64,000 nucleotides of DNA from Bacillus_BD oryzisoli (GTDB lineage: Bacteria > Bacillota > Bacilli > Bacillales > Cytobacillaceae), in contig NZ_CP137640.1 of the NCBI RefSeq assembly GCF_036670025.1, forward strand, positions 4,374,001 through 4,438,000, written 5' to 3'. Position numbers and translations under genes: made by a program. Below are positions 17,523 to 26,722 of the stretch, one piece after another (within the stretch, counting starts at the first letter, position 1; the number at the start of each line of letters is the position of its first letter). Under the pieces are notes generated by a model. The model had not been told where the DNA came from, did not search any database, and was given only the letters and a program-made list of their open reading frames with translations.

Positions 17523-18455
17523 TTAATATCCTTTATCAATATCAACTTTGTTAGTAAGCGACTTATTTTCCTCAATTTTTCTTAACGTATCAATAAAGCA
17601 ATCCACCCCTTCACTAGGTGTTGTTACCGCTGAGATATGCGGTGTAATCCAAACATTTGGGTGCTCCCATAATTTGCTATCCTTTGGAAGCGGCTCATTG
17701 GTAAACACATCGAGAACAGCAAATCGCACTTGTTGATTTTCCAATGCCTGCAGTATAGCTGCTTCATTCAACGATGCGCCTCTCCCGACGTTAAAAAAAC
17801 CAGCTTTAGATACCCTGCTAAAAAATGAATCATCAAAAAGACCTGCTGTTTTTTCCGTCAACGGCAACGTGTTAATGATGTAATCCATCTCATTAAGCCG
17901 TGCTTCATAGTTAGCTATGGCCATAACCTCTGTAAAAAACTCTTTTTCTTTTCCGCTTAATGACACACCATATACGTCTACACCTAAAAAAGAAAAAATC
18001 TTCGCCACCGTTTGGCCGATTTCGCCTGTACCGAAGATCATTACTTTTTGCTCGCTTAATAACCCCGGGGTCTTAGGCTGCCAATTTTTTTGACACTTAT
18101 CCTGCTGAAATTGATCATGAAATTGAATATCCTTTAATATGTAGCTCAAACAATATTCAGCAATCCTTTGTCCAAAGGAACAAACAGTTCTTGTTAACAA
18201 TACATTTTGCGGCCAATTTTTCTCGTACAAAAATCTGTCTACACCTGCTCCTAGGGAATGCACCCATTTTACATGACGAAAATCAAACAAAGATTTTAAG
18301 TTAAAAGCAACAAGTGCATCTGCCCATTTTAAATCTTGCTCTGTTACTTGATTGTCCGGAAGATAACGAAAATTCTTCTTTACTCCCTTTTCCGAAAGCA
18401 AGCTTTGTATCTCTTTATACATTGGGCTGACAACTAATATATTTGAAATCTCCAT
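17523..18455 (-). CDS. D-2-hydroxyacid dehydrogenase family protein
   Basis: A 310-residue NAD(P)-dependent oxidoreductase. The Rossmann motif is GTGEIGQTVAKIF (near residue 140). The catalytic set is present: Arg in NVGRGASLNEAA, Glu in DVFTNEPLP and His in WITPHISAV. It would interconvert 2-keto and D-2-hydroxy acids; the substrate cannot be read from sequence. It lies 31 bases downstream of the Cof-type hydrolase on the same strand and may be cotranscribed. Confidence 0.88.
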   Translation of the reverse strand: MEISNILVVSPMYKEIQSLLSEKGVKKNFRYLPDNQVTEQDLKWADALVAFNLKSLFDFRHVKWVHSLGAGVDRFLYEKNWPQNVLLTRTVCSFGQRIAEYCLSYILKDIQFHDQFQQDKCQKNWQPKTPGLLSEQKVMIFGTGEIGQTVAKIFSFLGVDVYGVSLSGKEKEFFTEVMAIANYEARLNEMDYIINTLPLTEKTAGLFDDSFFSRVSKAGFFNVGRGASLNEAAILQALENQQVRFAVLDVFTNEPLPKDSKLWEHPNVWITPHISAVTTPSEGVDCFIDTLRKIEENKSLTNKVDIDKGY

Positions 18456-18486
18456 TCTTCACGCTCCAACAGACTGTATATAATTT

Positions 18487-19275
18487 TTATTTAACCAAAC
18501 CTAAATTCTTCAAGCCATGATAAATACCGGAATCTGTTACAGATGCTGTTTTATGCTTGGCATATTGGAACAAATCAGGATTTGCATTCTCCATCGCAAA
18601 GCTTTCACCAACAGCCTGAAGCATCTCTTTATCATTCATTCCGTCCCCAAAAGCAATCGCCTGTGCCCGTGGAATTTGCAGATGATTAAGCAATTTTTTC
18701 ACCGCTTCACCTTTATTTACATTTGTACGAATGACATCATAGGCATCCTTGCTGCCTTCTACATTAACCTGCGACAACCGGATGGTATCCTCAAATTCAT
18801 ATAGAGACGTCTGAGAAGGGTCTGTTACATTCAATACTGTTAGTCCTAAAATATGCTCAATAACCTCTTCTGTAAACAAAGTATTATTTTTCATTTGAAA
18901 TGCTTTAAGAAAATGTTGAACCTTTGGATGATCCAGTGATGTAAGATAATTTTTTTCATTTGTAAATAGAATCAGCTCATGATTATGATCTTTAGCGATT
19001 TCTAACATTCTTTCAACCTGGTGTCTACTCATCGGTTCTTCGACAATGGTGTTATTTTGATAAACAGCCAGTGCACCATTTTGACCGATAAACGATTGAA
19101 TATGTAATTCATCTGCCAGCTCTCTAACTTCATGAAGCGGCCGTCCCGTAGCAATAAAAACTTCAATCTCCTGCTCCAATATTTGAAGAATCGCTTCCCT
19201 CGTTAATTCCGTATAGGTATGATCCGGCTTTAATATCGTTCCATCAATGTCTAAAAAAAGCACTTTATATTCCAT
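18487..19275 (-). CDS. Cof-type HAD-superfamily hydrolase
   Basis: A 262-residue phosphatase. Motif I is FLDIDGTI (nucleophile and acid Asp), motif II is FIATGRP, and motifs III/IV are the conserved Lys plus AFGDGMNDKEML. The C2B cap between residues about 85 and 190 places it in the Cof/YbiV group, which dephosphorylates sugar phosphates or FMN. RBS GAAAGGGG. Probably first in a two-gene unit with the dehydrogenase. Confidence 0.88.
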   Translation of the reverse strand: MEYKVLFLDIDGTILKPDHTYTELTREAILQILEQEIEVFIATGRPLHEVRELADELHIQSFIGQNGALAVYQNNTIVEEPMSRHQVERMLEIAKDHNHELILFTNEKNYLTSLDHPKVQHFLKAFQMKNNTLFTEEVIEHILGLTVLNVTDPSQTSLYEFEDTIRLSQVNVEGSKDAYDVIRTNVNKGEAVKKLLNHLQIPRAQAIAFGDGMNDKEMLQAVGESFAMENANPDLFQYAKHKTASVTDSGIYHGLKNLGLVK

Positions 19276-19466
19276 CTGGTACCCCTTTCATGGACATTCC
19301 CACTTTTACTTTCAATTGCCATTATTTCATATAATAGCTATTTCATAAACAAAACATAAAAACTTTCATAAAGTAGCATCACTGCTCCCTAACTTTTACC
19401 AGCTAAATTCTGTTTACTATTTTGCTATAATCATATGTATGGACTAGTTTAGGGAGGGATGTTTCT

Positions 19467-20651
19467 ATGAGGATTCGTAATCTCCTACTATCTCTGATTA
19501 TCATATTCACTTTTACCGGAGGTTTTTTTGCAGGAGTTTTATATTCTAATCATAAAGATGAGCAAGAGGCTGAAAATATAAAAACCCATCAACAATCGAC
19601 ACAATCAGTTAAAAATGAAAAAAATCAACAAAGGTCGAAACAAGAATCTGAGCAAAAACAGCAGACAGCAATCGAGGATTCTAAGGTGTTAATCGGCTAT
19701 ATGCAAGATTTTCGTGACCCTAACATAGTAAATTATGCAGATTTAACACATGTCATTTTTTCCTTTGCTCATCCTTTAAAGGACGGCAGTCTGATATTTA
19801 ATGGTGATACAGCTTTAAATAATTTACGGTCAATCGTGTCAAAAGCACACGAGCAGAATACAAAGGTGATGCTGGCGGTAGGTGGATGGTTTCACATATA
19901 CAGCGGCGAATCTTATCCCTATTTTAAAGAAGCCATTTCAAATCCGGATTCCCGTAAAAAGCTGGTTACTGAACTTGCTGGTATAGCCGAGCGGGAAAAG
20001 CTTGATGGTATCGATATCGATTTTGAACATCCTCGTACAACGGAAGATGCACAAAACTTAGCTGTCTTTACTCAAGAATTAGGGGAATTACTTCACAGTA
20101 AAAATAAAGAATTATCGATTGCAGTCAATGCAAAAGTTCATAGTGTGACCGGAACTGAAATTACCAATGTTGTATATGAACCACAAATGTTTAATTATGT
20201 GGACCATGTTAATATCATGGCATATGATGGACAGTGGGACGGCGGATACAATGCAGCCAATTTGGCACCCTATCATCATATCGAAAATATTGTCGGCTAT
20301 TGGTCACGTCTTTTTGACAGCCATCAGATTGCTAAAGAGAAACTTGTTCTGGGCGTGCCTTTTTATGCGCAGCCAGAGGATCCAAATGTAAATCAATTAT
20401 CCTATGCAGCCATCATCAATAGTAACCCGGAAAATGCTGAACAGGATACTGTTGTTATGAATGGAACAACCTACTATTACAATGGAGTTGAAACGGTTCA
20501 AAAGAAAACGGAATTAGCATTGGACAATGGCTTCGGCGGTATGATGCTATGGGAAGCTGGTCATGATGCGAATGGAGCCGATAGTTTAACTGCTGCTATT
20601 TCAGACTTCTTAGATGAGAAGCCAGAATATACACTACGGTCTAATAACTAA
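19467..20651 (+). CDS. Glycoside hydrolase family 18 protein, membrane-anchored
   Basis: A 394-residue protein. Residues 7-28 form an N-terminal membrane anchor or uncleaved signal, followed by a Gln/Lys/Glu-rich linker (about 30-70) and a GH18 barrel. The catalytic signature is LDGIDIDFEHP (DxxDxDxE, with the acid Glu). Substrate is probably chitin-like or peptidoglycan GlcNAc linkages; cell-wall or spore action is inferred from the anchor. RBS GGGAGGG. Monocistronic. Confidence 0.88.
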   Translation: MRIRNLLLSLIIIFTFTGGFFAGVLYSNHKDEQEAENIKTHQQSTQSVKNEKNQQRSKQESEQKQQTAIEDSKVLIGYMQDFRDPNIVNYADLTHVIFSFAHPLKDGSLIFNGDTALNNLRSIVSKAHEQNTKVMLAVGGWFHIYSGESYPYFKEAISNPDSRKKLVTELAGIAEREKLDGIDIDFEHPRTTEDAQNLAVFTQELGELLHSKNKELSIAVNAKVHSVTGTEITNVVYEPQMFNYVDHVNIMAYDGQWDGGYNAANLAPYHHIENIVGYWSRLFDSHQIAKEKLVLGVPFYAQPEDPNVNQLSYAAIINSNPENAEQDTVVMNGTTYYYNGVETVQKKTELALDNGFGGMMLWEAGHDANGADSLTAAISDFLDEKPEYTLRSNN

Positions 20652-20655
20652 CATT

Positions 20656-20680
20656 AAAGAGAGGACTTCCCTCTCTTTTA
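20656..20680 (+). terminator. Terminator after the GH18 gene
   Basis: AAAGAGAGG pairs with CCTCTCTTT and runs into TTAATTTT. Confidence 0.65.
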
Positions 20681-20883
20681 ATTTTCTCTATTATTCTTTT
20701 ATGTATAACCATTATTATATTCAAAAAATTAAATATAGAAAAATCAAGAATAATTACAAAGCTACTCATCCATAATAAGTTCAGCTACTTTTGAATATGG
20801 AAAGTTCACAAAAGCAGCCAAAACGATTATCGTTATTTAACGAGTATCAATCAGTTTCTGTATACATAAGAAGGAGGATTATT

Positions 20884-21012
20884 ATGACTAACAAAAATAA
20901 CAACCGTAATCAGCCACATACTGGAAGCAGTGATACTGAATTCGGCGCGGAGGCAGGTTTAAGTAAAAAGGCCAGAAAAAAAGCAGCAAGAGAAAATAAG
21001 AAAAGCAAATAA
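20884..21012 (+). CDS. Small basic protein, possibly spore-associated
   Basis: A 42-residue protein beginning MTNKNNNRNQPHTGS, with TEFGAEAG in the middle and a Lys/Arg/Ala-rich tail (KKARKKAARENKK). AAGGAGG precedes the ATG; the longer frame from 20791 has no such site. Asn/Gln-rich composition with a TEF motif recalls gamma-type small acid-soluble spore proteins, but this is only resemblance. A strong terminator follows. Confidence 0.65.
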   Translation: MTNKNNNRNQPHTGSSDTEFGAEAGLSKKARKKAARENKKSK

Positions 21013-21056
21013 AAAAAGACGATTAACCATCATTTGATATGGTTAATCGTCTTTTT
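21013..21056. terminator. Bidirectional terminator, overlapping the next gene's 3' end
   Basis: AAAAAGACGATTAACCAT pairs perfectly with ATGGTTAATCGTCTTTTT over an 8-nt loop. On the minus strand it overlaps the last codons of the DUF1836 gene. Confidence 0.85.
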
Positions 21057-21624
21057 TCTCATGTACAATCTGATCCACTAACCTTTCTGCAGCTCTTTTA
21101 TATAGATTACTTATATTTACCAAAGATGAGATTAATAACACCTTCTCCAAATAGTCAGCATCATTATCTTCCATCTTTTTCACTTTATCAGAGGCTTCCA
21201 CTGCTTTTAGCTGGATGTCGTCTTTAAATTGTTGAGCATTTTTTTGCGATAAATCAAGATAGCTGCTATAAAAATAATCTAAATCCATATCCCCTTCCTC
21301 AACCTTTTTATTGATCCCGTCCAATGTCGACTTTATATCGTTAATGGAAAGTACTCCTTTTAACTGATAAATAAGACTTATTAATATAAGGTGCTCTTTT
21401 GAGTACTTCTTATTTTTAATCGGAAATAACAACTTACCCTTTGCATAATTGTTGATCATTGTTTTCGTTAATACCTTAACACCAGGATCTCTCTTTGTAC
21501 TGTTATACTTACTTTCGAATAATTGAATGACTTGATCCATATACAAGTCAATATTCGGTATATCCTCTAATATTATGTGATTCTCCAGACCGAGCTGATC
21601 GATCAAATGCTTGATATTTTCCAT
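21043..21624 (-). CDS. DUF1836 domain protein
   Basis: A 193-residue protein with a MerR-like N-terminal segment typical of DUF1836: IPNIDLYMDQVIQLFE, LTKTMINNYAKGKLL and SKEHLILISLIYQLKGVLSINDIK. These are probable DNA-binding or regulatory proteins of unknown target. The frame begins at 21663, but MENIKHLI at 21624 has a GAGG site. Its last residues are encoded in the terminator stem shared with the convergent gene. Confidence 0.8.
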   Translation of the reverse strand: MENIKHLIDQLGLENHIILEDIPNIDLYMDQVIQLFESKYNSTKRDPGVKVLTKTMINNYAKGKLLFPIKNKKYSKEHLILISLIYQLKGVLSINDIKSTLDGINKKVEEGDMDLDYFYSSYLDLSQKNAQQFKDDIQLKAVEASDKVKKMEDNDADYLEKVLLISSLVNISNLYKRAAERLVDQIVHEKKDD

Positions 21625-21705
21625 AACAAACCTCAATTTCCATTCTATACTTTTATAATTCATTTACATATTAAATATTACATCAATTACCTACGAAAGT
21701 AAATC

Positions 21706-21743
21706 TTGACTATATATCATCATATATATATTATTATATATAG
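21706..21743 (+). promoter_or_regulatory. Promoter with overlapping dyad before hemolysin III
   Basis: TTGACT (21706-21711) and TATTAT (21729-21734) are separated by 17 bp. The dyad CTATATAT (21710-21717) / ATATATAG (21736-21743) overlaps both boxes, as a repressor operator would. Confidence 0.6.
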
Positions 21744-21778
21744 TTATAAAAACTACTTATTGTTACAGGAGGATTCAA

Positions 21779-22426
21779 ATGGGAAATTATATTCGTGAGC
21801 CGATAAACGGTCTAACTCATTTAGCTGGAGCAATTCTGTCCTTTATTGCTTTACTGGCAATGGTGGTCAAAGCCTCACTGACAAATGGTTCACCTCTCGC
21901 TATTTTAGCTGTCATTCTTTTTGGGATTAGTATGATCCTTCTTTATTCGGCATCTGCAACCTACCACATGGTTATCGCAAAAGATAAGGTGATTACGTTT
22001 TTAAGAAAACTAGATCACTCCATGATTTTCATTTTAATTGCGGGGACCTATGCACCTTTTTGTCTGATCAGCTTAAAAGGAGTACTTGGCTTGGTGCTTT
22101 TCTCCATTATTTGTGCTGTAGCGATTTGTGGAGTTATTTTTAAAATGGTCTGGTTTCACTGTCCTAGATGGCTATCTACCGTACTATATATTGCAATGGG
22201 CTGGATGGTTATAATCGTCATTTCACCATTATCTCAGAATATGAATACAGCCGGATTGTATCTATTACTGATTGGCGGAATTCTATATACCATCGGTGGA
22301 ATTATTTATGGGGTAAAACCTAAGATCCTTCAATATAAACATTTAGGTTTCCACGAAATTTTCCATATGTTCATCCTATTTGGAAGCTGCGCACATTTCT
22401 TATCCGTATTTTTATATGTTATTTAA
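21779..22426 (+). CDS. Hemolysin III family (PAQR-type) membrane protein
   Basis: A 215-residue protein with seven membrane helices. Family marks: INGLTHLAGA, YSASATYHM, LDHSMIFILIAGTYAPFC and the C-terminal FHEIFHMFILFGSCAHF with metal-binding His. PAQR-type proteins are putative zinc-dependent membrane hydrolases; the hemolysin name is historical. RBS AGGAGG. Preceded by a strong promoter with an overlapping dyad. Confidence 0.9.
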   Translation: MGNYIREPINGLTHLAGAILSFIALLAMVVKASLTNGSPLAILAVILFGISMILLYSASATYHMVIAKDKVITFLRKLDHSMIFILIAGTYAPFCLISLKGVLGLVLFSIICAVAICGVIFKMVWFHCPRWLSTVLYIAMGWMVIIVISPLSQNMNTAGLYLLLIGGILYTIGGIIYGVKPKILQYKHLGFHEIFHMFILFGSCAHFLSVFLYVI

Positions 22427-22466
22427 AAAACTGTTATTTAATAGATTTGTCGAAGTAAGAAAAAAC

Positions 22467-22503
22467 AGCAGCTGAAAATGAAATCTTTCTCAGCTGCTTT
22501 TAT
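22467..22503. terminator. Bidirectional terminator
   Basis: AGCAGCTGA pairs with TCAGCTGCT, flanked by an A-run and T-run, between convergent genes. Confidence 0.75.
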
Positions 22504-23001
22504 TTATAAAGCATCAATTTTTGGAGGACAGGCTTTTCTTACAAGCTGCCCCCCATCATAATACTTCCCATACTTCTTTAGAATACCTGCAGCTTCTACT
22601 TGTGAAGGAATGCTGCCATTTAGCGAATATGTCAGGTAATAGGTTTTCGTACTTTTGCGATGAATAACCCAGGTGAAAAACTTCATGGCAAAACCATGAA
22701 AACCATTATTGCGAAACTTGGACATTGACTTTCCATCCCATACTGTGATGGTTTGCCCGATTCCTTTACGATTCTTTAATTCCCCTTGAAGTTCAGCATA
22801 AAGAAGTCCCGGAGTCCGTTTCATTTGACTCATAACCAAGAGAGTTAACAGTTGGTTGATAAATAACTGCAATAGGTTCAATCCTTCTCCCCTCGTCAGT
22901 GAGATAAATGCCCTTTCCGGGAGCTGTTCCGGCCTCTCCCCTAATCTTAATAGACCTTTTCCTTCCTGATCCCTTGTTGTATTCCATGTCTTTTTTTCCA
23001 T
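22504..23001 (-). CDS. Spheroidene-monooxygenase/ABM-like ferredoxin-fold protein
   Basis: A 165-residue protein. From residue about 30 it reads as a dimeric alpha-beta barrel-like enzyme: FISLTRGEGLN, RTPGLLYAELQGELKNRKGIGQT, ITVWDGKSMSKFRNNGFHGFAM. This pattern occurs in small cofactor-free or heme-binding monooxygenase-like proteins of unknown substrate. The ATG follows GGAGGGATTCAA. An overlapping 89-codon frame (22793-23062) has a less protein-like composition, so I call only this one. Confidence 0.65.
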   Translation of the reverse strand: MEKKTWNTTRDQEGKGLLRLGERPEQLPERAFISLTRGEGLNLLQLFINQLLTLLVMSQMKRTPGLLYAELQGELKNRKGIGQTITVWDGKSMSKFRNNGFHGFAMKFFTWVIHRKSTKTYYLTYSLNGSIPSQVEAAGILKKYGKYYDGGQLVRKACPPKIDAL

Positions 23002-23132
23002 TGAATCCCTCCAGCCTGTTATCCATTAAAATAAGTATTCGCTGAAGAAAGTACTTATTCAATCAAAAATATCGGATGGAAGTCTCTTACGTGCTATCGC
23101 TTTAAATAGATTCTACCAACCGTAAAAAACAA

Positions 23133-23165
23133 AATGCGCTTCTACTTAATTTGTAGAAGCGCATT
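23133..23165 (-). terminator. Terminator after the DUF2187 gene
   Basis: AATGCGCTTCTAC pairs with GTAGAAGCGCATT over a 7-nt loop. Confidence 0.75.
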
Positions 23166-23186
23166 AACGTTCATATGTATGCTCAT

Positions 23187-23414
23187 TTACTTTGCCTTTT
23201 TATAATTTTTATGGTTGACTACCGTTTTAATTGGTTCATCTGTTTTTGAATTTGTCCCAATTTCTACAATAACTGAATTTTCGCGGCTTACAATGACTAT
23301 CCCCTTTTTCCCTTTCATAGGACCTTTTTTAATCTCTATCGTATCACCTTCGGTTGCTTTATTGATGACAACTTCTTCATTTTTATCTTTGCTTACTTCT
23401 TTTTCATCTGCCAT
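23187..23414 (-). CDS. DUF2187 (YkvS-like) KOW-motif small protein
   Basis: A 75-residue protein: an acidic N-terminus, then a KOW-like segment GDTIEIKKGPMKGKKGIVIV, a beta strand NSVIVEIG, and a Lys-rich end. KOW motifs bind RNA or ribosomal partners; the role of this family is unknown. MADEKEV at 23414 has an AAAGGAG site, unlike the frame start at 23447. Confidence 0.78.
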   Translation of the reverse strand: MADEKEVSKDKNEEVVINKATEGDTIEIKKGPMKGKKGIVIVSRENSVIVEIGTNSKTDEPIKTVVNHKNYKKAK

Positions 23415-23804
23415 TTTAAATACTCCTTTATACCTTTTGATTTGCATATATGGACTTTCTACTAATTATAAATAGAATTCTTAAGTATATGATAAAGTCC
23501 ATTTTACATCATTTTCAATTCCAAATGTCTGTTTTAGTATTACCCTTTTTTCGACAATAAATAGCAATTTCGAGTCGTAAATGCAAAGAATAATGGTCAT
23601 TTAATAAAAATCAAAGAGAATTTTTTTAATTATTAAATAAAAAACAAGATAATTTTTATAGAAAAGCGCGATAAAAATAGAATTTTTTTGTAATCTTTTG
23701 ACTTCTTTTGTAGAAAGTATTTTAAATTCAGTTCAGCCTGTTATAATAACTTGTGTTAACAGGTATTAAGCAAAAAAAAAGTAAAAGGGAGAATTGATCT
23801 TAAA
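23415..23804. other. Intergenic region before the 57-residue gene
   Basis: About 390 bases of AT-rich divergent DNA. A TTGACT near 23697 and a TATAAT near 23742 are promoter-like but not ideally spaced with each other. No structured RNA recognised. Confidence 0.35.
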
Positions 23805-23978
23805 ATGGAAGAAGTTATGATGTGGGTAATCACCGCCTATCAAGAGGAAGAAACAAAAATTTATGAATTCAAAACAGAAAAAGAAGCAAAAGAAGCGTTC
23901 AAGAGCATTCAAGGTTACAAGATACTTACCGAGGTGATTTCCTTCTACAACCGCTCAGTTAAACTAGTTGCAGTTTAA
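23805..23978 (+). CDS. Small conserved-looking protein before malic enzyme
   Basis: A 57-residue protein beginning MEEVMMWVITAYQEEET, with a charged block KIYEFKTEKEAKEAF and the end SIQGYKILTEVISFYNRSVKLVAV. AAAGGGAG lies about 13 bases before this ATG; an internal ATG at 23817 has GGAAG better spaced and may be the true start. Sequence bias looks coding. It lies 86 bases before the malic-enzyme gene and might be cotranscribed. Family not firmly identified. Confidence 0.65.
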   Translation: MEEVMMWVITAYQEEETKIYEFKTEKEAKEAFKSIQGYKILTEVISFYNRSVKLVAV

Positions 23979-24064
23979 GATCTTTTCTAAGAGTCACAGC
24001 ATCACGATTTACTTTTTACTAATTTATTAATTAATGATATTATCCCAAAGGAGAGACAATTGAA

Positions 24065-25312
24065 ATGTCAACGTTACGTGAAAAAGCATTAAGGTTACAC
24101 AAAGAAAATAGAGGAAAGCTGGGTGTTCACTCAAAGGTTACAGTAAGAAATGCACATGATTTAAGCCTAGCCTATTCCCCCGGTGTAGCCGAACCATGCT
24201 TGGACATCTTTGAAGATGACAGCAAAGCATATGATTACACAATGAAAGGGAATCTAGTTGCTGTTGTTTCAAACGGAACAGCTGTACTAGGTCTTGGAAA
24301 TATAGGTCCAAAAGCTGCTATGCCTGTAATGGAAGGAAAAGCACTATTATTTAAATCTTTTGCAGATGTTGATGCATTTCCAATCTGCTTAGATACAACG
24401 GACCCAGACAAGATTGTTGAGACTGTAAAATTATTGGAACCGACTTTTGGCGGTGTAAACTTAGAAGATATCGCTGCACCACAATGCTTTGAAATCGAGG
24501 AAAGACTTAAGGAAATTTGTAATATTCCAGTTTTCCATGATGATCAACATGGTACAGCAATTGTAACTGCTGCGGGATTAATAAATGCTTTAAAACTTGT
24601 TGACAAAAAGCTTGAAGACATCCGTGTTGTAGCAAACGGTGCCGGTTCAGCAGGTGTTGCAATCGTTAAACTGTTACTAAACATGGGTGTAAAGGATGTT
24701 ATTTTATGTGATACAAAGGGCATCATCTATGAAGGACGTCCATTCGGAATGAATCCATTTAAAGAAGAATTAGCCCGTATCACGAATAAGGAGCAAAAAC
24801 AAGGTACATTAGCAGATGCTCTTGTGGGAGCAGATGTGTTTATCGGCGTTTCAGCTCCAGGTGTAGTGACAAAAGAAATGGTTCAGTCGATGAATACAAA
24901 GTCTATCATCTTTGCAATGGCTAATCCGATTCCGGAAATTATGCCGGAAGAAGCAAAGGAAGCGGGTGCCTTTGTCGTTGGGACTGGCCGTTCAGATTTT
25001 CCGAACCAAGTGAATAACGTTCTCGCATTCCCAGGTATTTTCCGTGGTGCTTTAGAAGTTCATGCGAAGGAAATAAACGAGGAAATGAAAGTAGCAGCTG
25101 TTAATGCCATAGCGGGATTAATTACAGAAGTAGAACTACACGCTAATTACGTAATTCCAGATCCATTTGATCCAAGAGTGGCAGCTCATGTTGCGGAAGC
25201 AGTAGCTAAGGCTGCAATGGAAACAGGAGTTGCGCAAAGAAAAATAAATGCTGAGAAAATTAAGGAAGAGCTTTTATCCTTAGCTAAGGAAAAAGAAACT
25301 GCTTTAATCTAA
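24065..25312 (+). CDS. NAD(P)-dependent malic enzyme (YtsJ-like)
   Basis: A 415-residue enzyme that decarboxylates malate to pyruvate with NAD(P) reduction. Visible are AYSPGVAEPC, the metal/substrate segment VNLEDIAAPQCFEIEERL, PVFHDDQHGTAIV, and the Rossmann motif VVANGAGSAGVAIVKLL. The short size without a phosphotransacetylase domain fits the Bacillus YtsJ/MalS small type. RBS AAAGGAGAG. It ends at a strong terminator shared with brnQ. Confidence 0.93.
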   Translation: MSTLREKALRLHKENRGKLGVHSKVTVRNAHDLSLAYSPGVAEPCLDIFEDDSKAYDYTMKGNLVAVVSNGTAVLGLGNIGPKAAMPVMEGKALLFKSFADVDAFPICLDTTDPDKIVETVKLLEPTFGGVNLEDIAAPQCFEIEERLKEICNIPVFHDDQHGTAIVTAAGLINALKLVDKKLEDIRVVANGAGSAGVAIVKLLLNMGVKDVILCDTKGIIYEGRPFGMNPFKEELARITNKEQKQGTLADALVGADVFIGVSAPGVVTKEMVQSMNTKSIIFAMANPIPEIMPEEAKEAGAFVVGTGRSDFPNQVNNVLAFPGIFRGALEVHAKEINEEMKVAAVNAIAGLITEVELHANYVIPDPFDPRVAAHVAEAVAKAAMETGVAQRKINAEKIKEELLSLAKEKETALI

Positions 25313-25324
25313 AATCTCAAAGAA

Positions 25325-25362
25325 AAAAGGTCCACAGATCAATTGATCTGTGGACCTTTTTT
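25325..25362. terminator. Bidirectional terminator, malic enzyme / brnQ
   Basis: A perfect palindrome AAAAGGTCCACAGATCAA / TTGATCTGTGGACCTTTT with almost no loop and flanking A and T runs. Confidence 0.85.
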
Positions 25363-25366
25363 CTTA

Positions 25367-26722
25367 TTATACTGCTTCTTTGTTTTCTATCGGAGCAGAT
25401 TCTAGATCACTCTTTATTACCTTACTAATCACAAAACCAATTACTGCACCAAGGATTGCTGGTACAATCCAGCCTAAACCTTGACCATATAATGGCAGGA
25501 TATTGGCAAATAGTTCATTGATTGGAGCAAAGCTGATTCCAGCTGCATTCAATCCATCAAATAAAGCTACGATAAATGTTAATCCCATACTCCATTGATA
25601 CACTTCTTTTCTTCCTTTAAAGAAGTTGTGTAAGAATGTTAGAGCCATTAAACAAACAGCTAATGGATAAATTGCTACTAACACAGGAACTGAAATCGCA
25701 ATTAGTTGACTTAAGCCGAAGTTCGCGAAAACTGTACTAAAAACGGAAAAGATAATGGCAAATTTCGTGTAAGAGATGCTTGGCCATAATTTATTGAAAT
25801 AAGTTGCACATGATGTGATAAGACCAATACTTGTTGTTAAACAAGCACCAAATACAATTAGGCTTAGCAAAATACCGCCATATGAACCAAAGTAATGATT
25901 TGCTACACCCGATAGTACAGCGCCACCATTATCTAATAAGCCAAGATCTTCTACACTTGAAGCTCCGATAAACGTAAGTGAAGTGTAAATGATAGCTAGT
26001 AGTCCTGCTGCAATAAGTCCTGTCTTTGCAACGGCACTCATAATTTCTTTTCTCGTTGTTGCTCCTCTTTCCTTTACGGCATTGACAACAATGATACCGA
26101 AAACAAAGGCAGCGAGCGCATCCATCGTTAAGTAACCTTCCTTGAAGCCTTTATAAAATGAATCTGTTACATAATTTTCAGTAGGTGCTTGAAATACTCC
26201 CATTGGTTTCATAAAAGCTGTAATGATAAGAATAGCAATAAATAATAATAATAGCGGTGTTAATACTTTTCCTACGATATCAACGATTTTTTGAGATTTT
26301 AATGAAAAATAAAGTGTAATTCCGAAAAAGATAATTGAAAAGATTAATAATCCCATTGTAGTGTGTTCTTCAGCGATAAATGGTTTAACTCCCATTTCAA
26401 ATGATACAGTACCTGTTCTTGGAATCGCAAATAATGGACCAATTGATAAATAAAGCACTACAGTAAAAGCAACTCCGAAAAATGGACTTACACGACTGGC
26501 CAATGATTGTAAATCACTTTTACCTGAATAACCTAACGCGATGACACCTAGTAATGGTAAACCTACACCCGTAACAATAAATCCAAAGTTAGCTGACCAT
26601 AGATTGGAGCCAGCCGATTGACCTAGCATAGCCGGGAATATTAAGTTACCTGCTCCAAAGAATAAAGCGAATAGCATAAACCCAACCGCAATTAAATAAG
26701 AAAATGACATTTTTTGTTTCAT
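25367..26722 (-). CDS. brnQ: Branched-chain amino acid transporter BrnQ
   Basis: A 451-residue LIVCS-family sodium-coupled carrier for Leu, Ile and Val with about 12 membrane helices. Signature blocks: FALFFGAGNLIFPAMLGQ near the N-terminus, DALAAFVFGIIVVNAVKERG and FGACLTTSIGLITSC. The frame opens at 26758, but MKQKMSFSYL at 26722 follows GGGAGGG. A divergent GntR gene and an inverted repeat lie upstream and may control it. Confidence 0.93.
   Translation of the reverse strand: MKQKMSFSYLIAVGFMLFALFFGAGNLIFPAMLGQSAGSNLWSANFGFIVTGVGLPLLGVIALGYSGKSDLQSLASRVSPFFGVAFTVVLYLSIGPLFAIPRTGTVSFEMGVKPFIAEEHTTMGLLIFSIIFFGITLYFSLKSQKIVDIVGKVLTPLLLLFIAILIITAFMKPMGVFQAPTENYVTDSFYKGFKEGYLTMDALAAFVFGIIVVNAVKERGATTRKEIMSAVAKTGLIAAGLLAIIYTSLTFIGASSVEDLGLLDNGGAVLSGVANHYFGSYGGILLSLIVFGACLTTSIGLITSCATYFNKLWPSISYTKFAIIFSVFSTVFANFGLSQLIAISVPVLVAIYPLAVCLMALTFLHNFFKGRKEVYQWSMGLTFIVALFDGLNAAGISFAPINELFANILPLYGQGLGWIVPAILGAVIGFVISKVIKSDLESAPIENKEAV

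Noticed and set aside
22793..23062. 89-codon frame overlapping the ABM-like gene
   Set aside because: The other frame gives a coherent domain with a good GGAGGG site; this one looks like its shadow.
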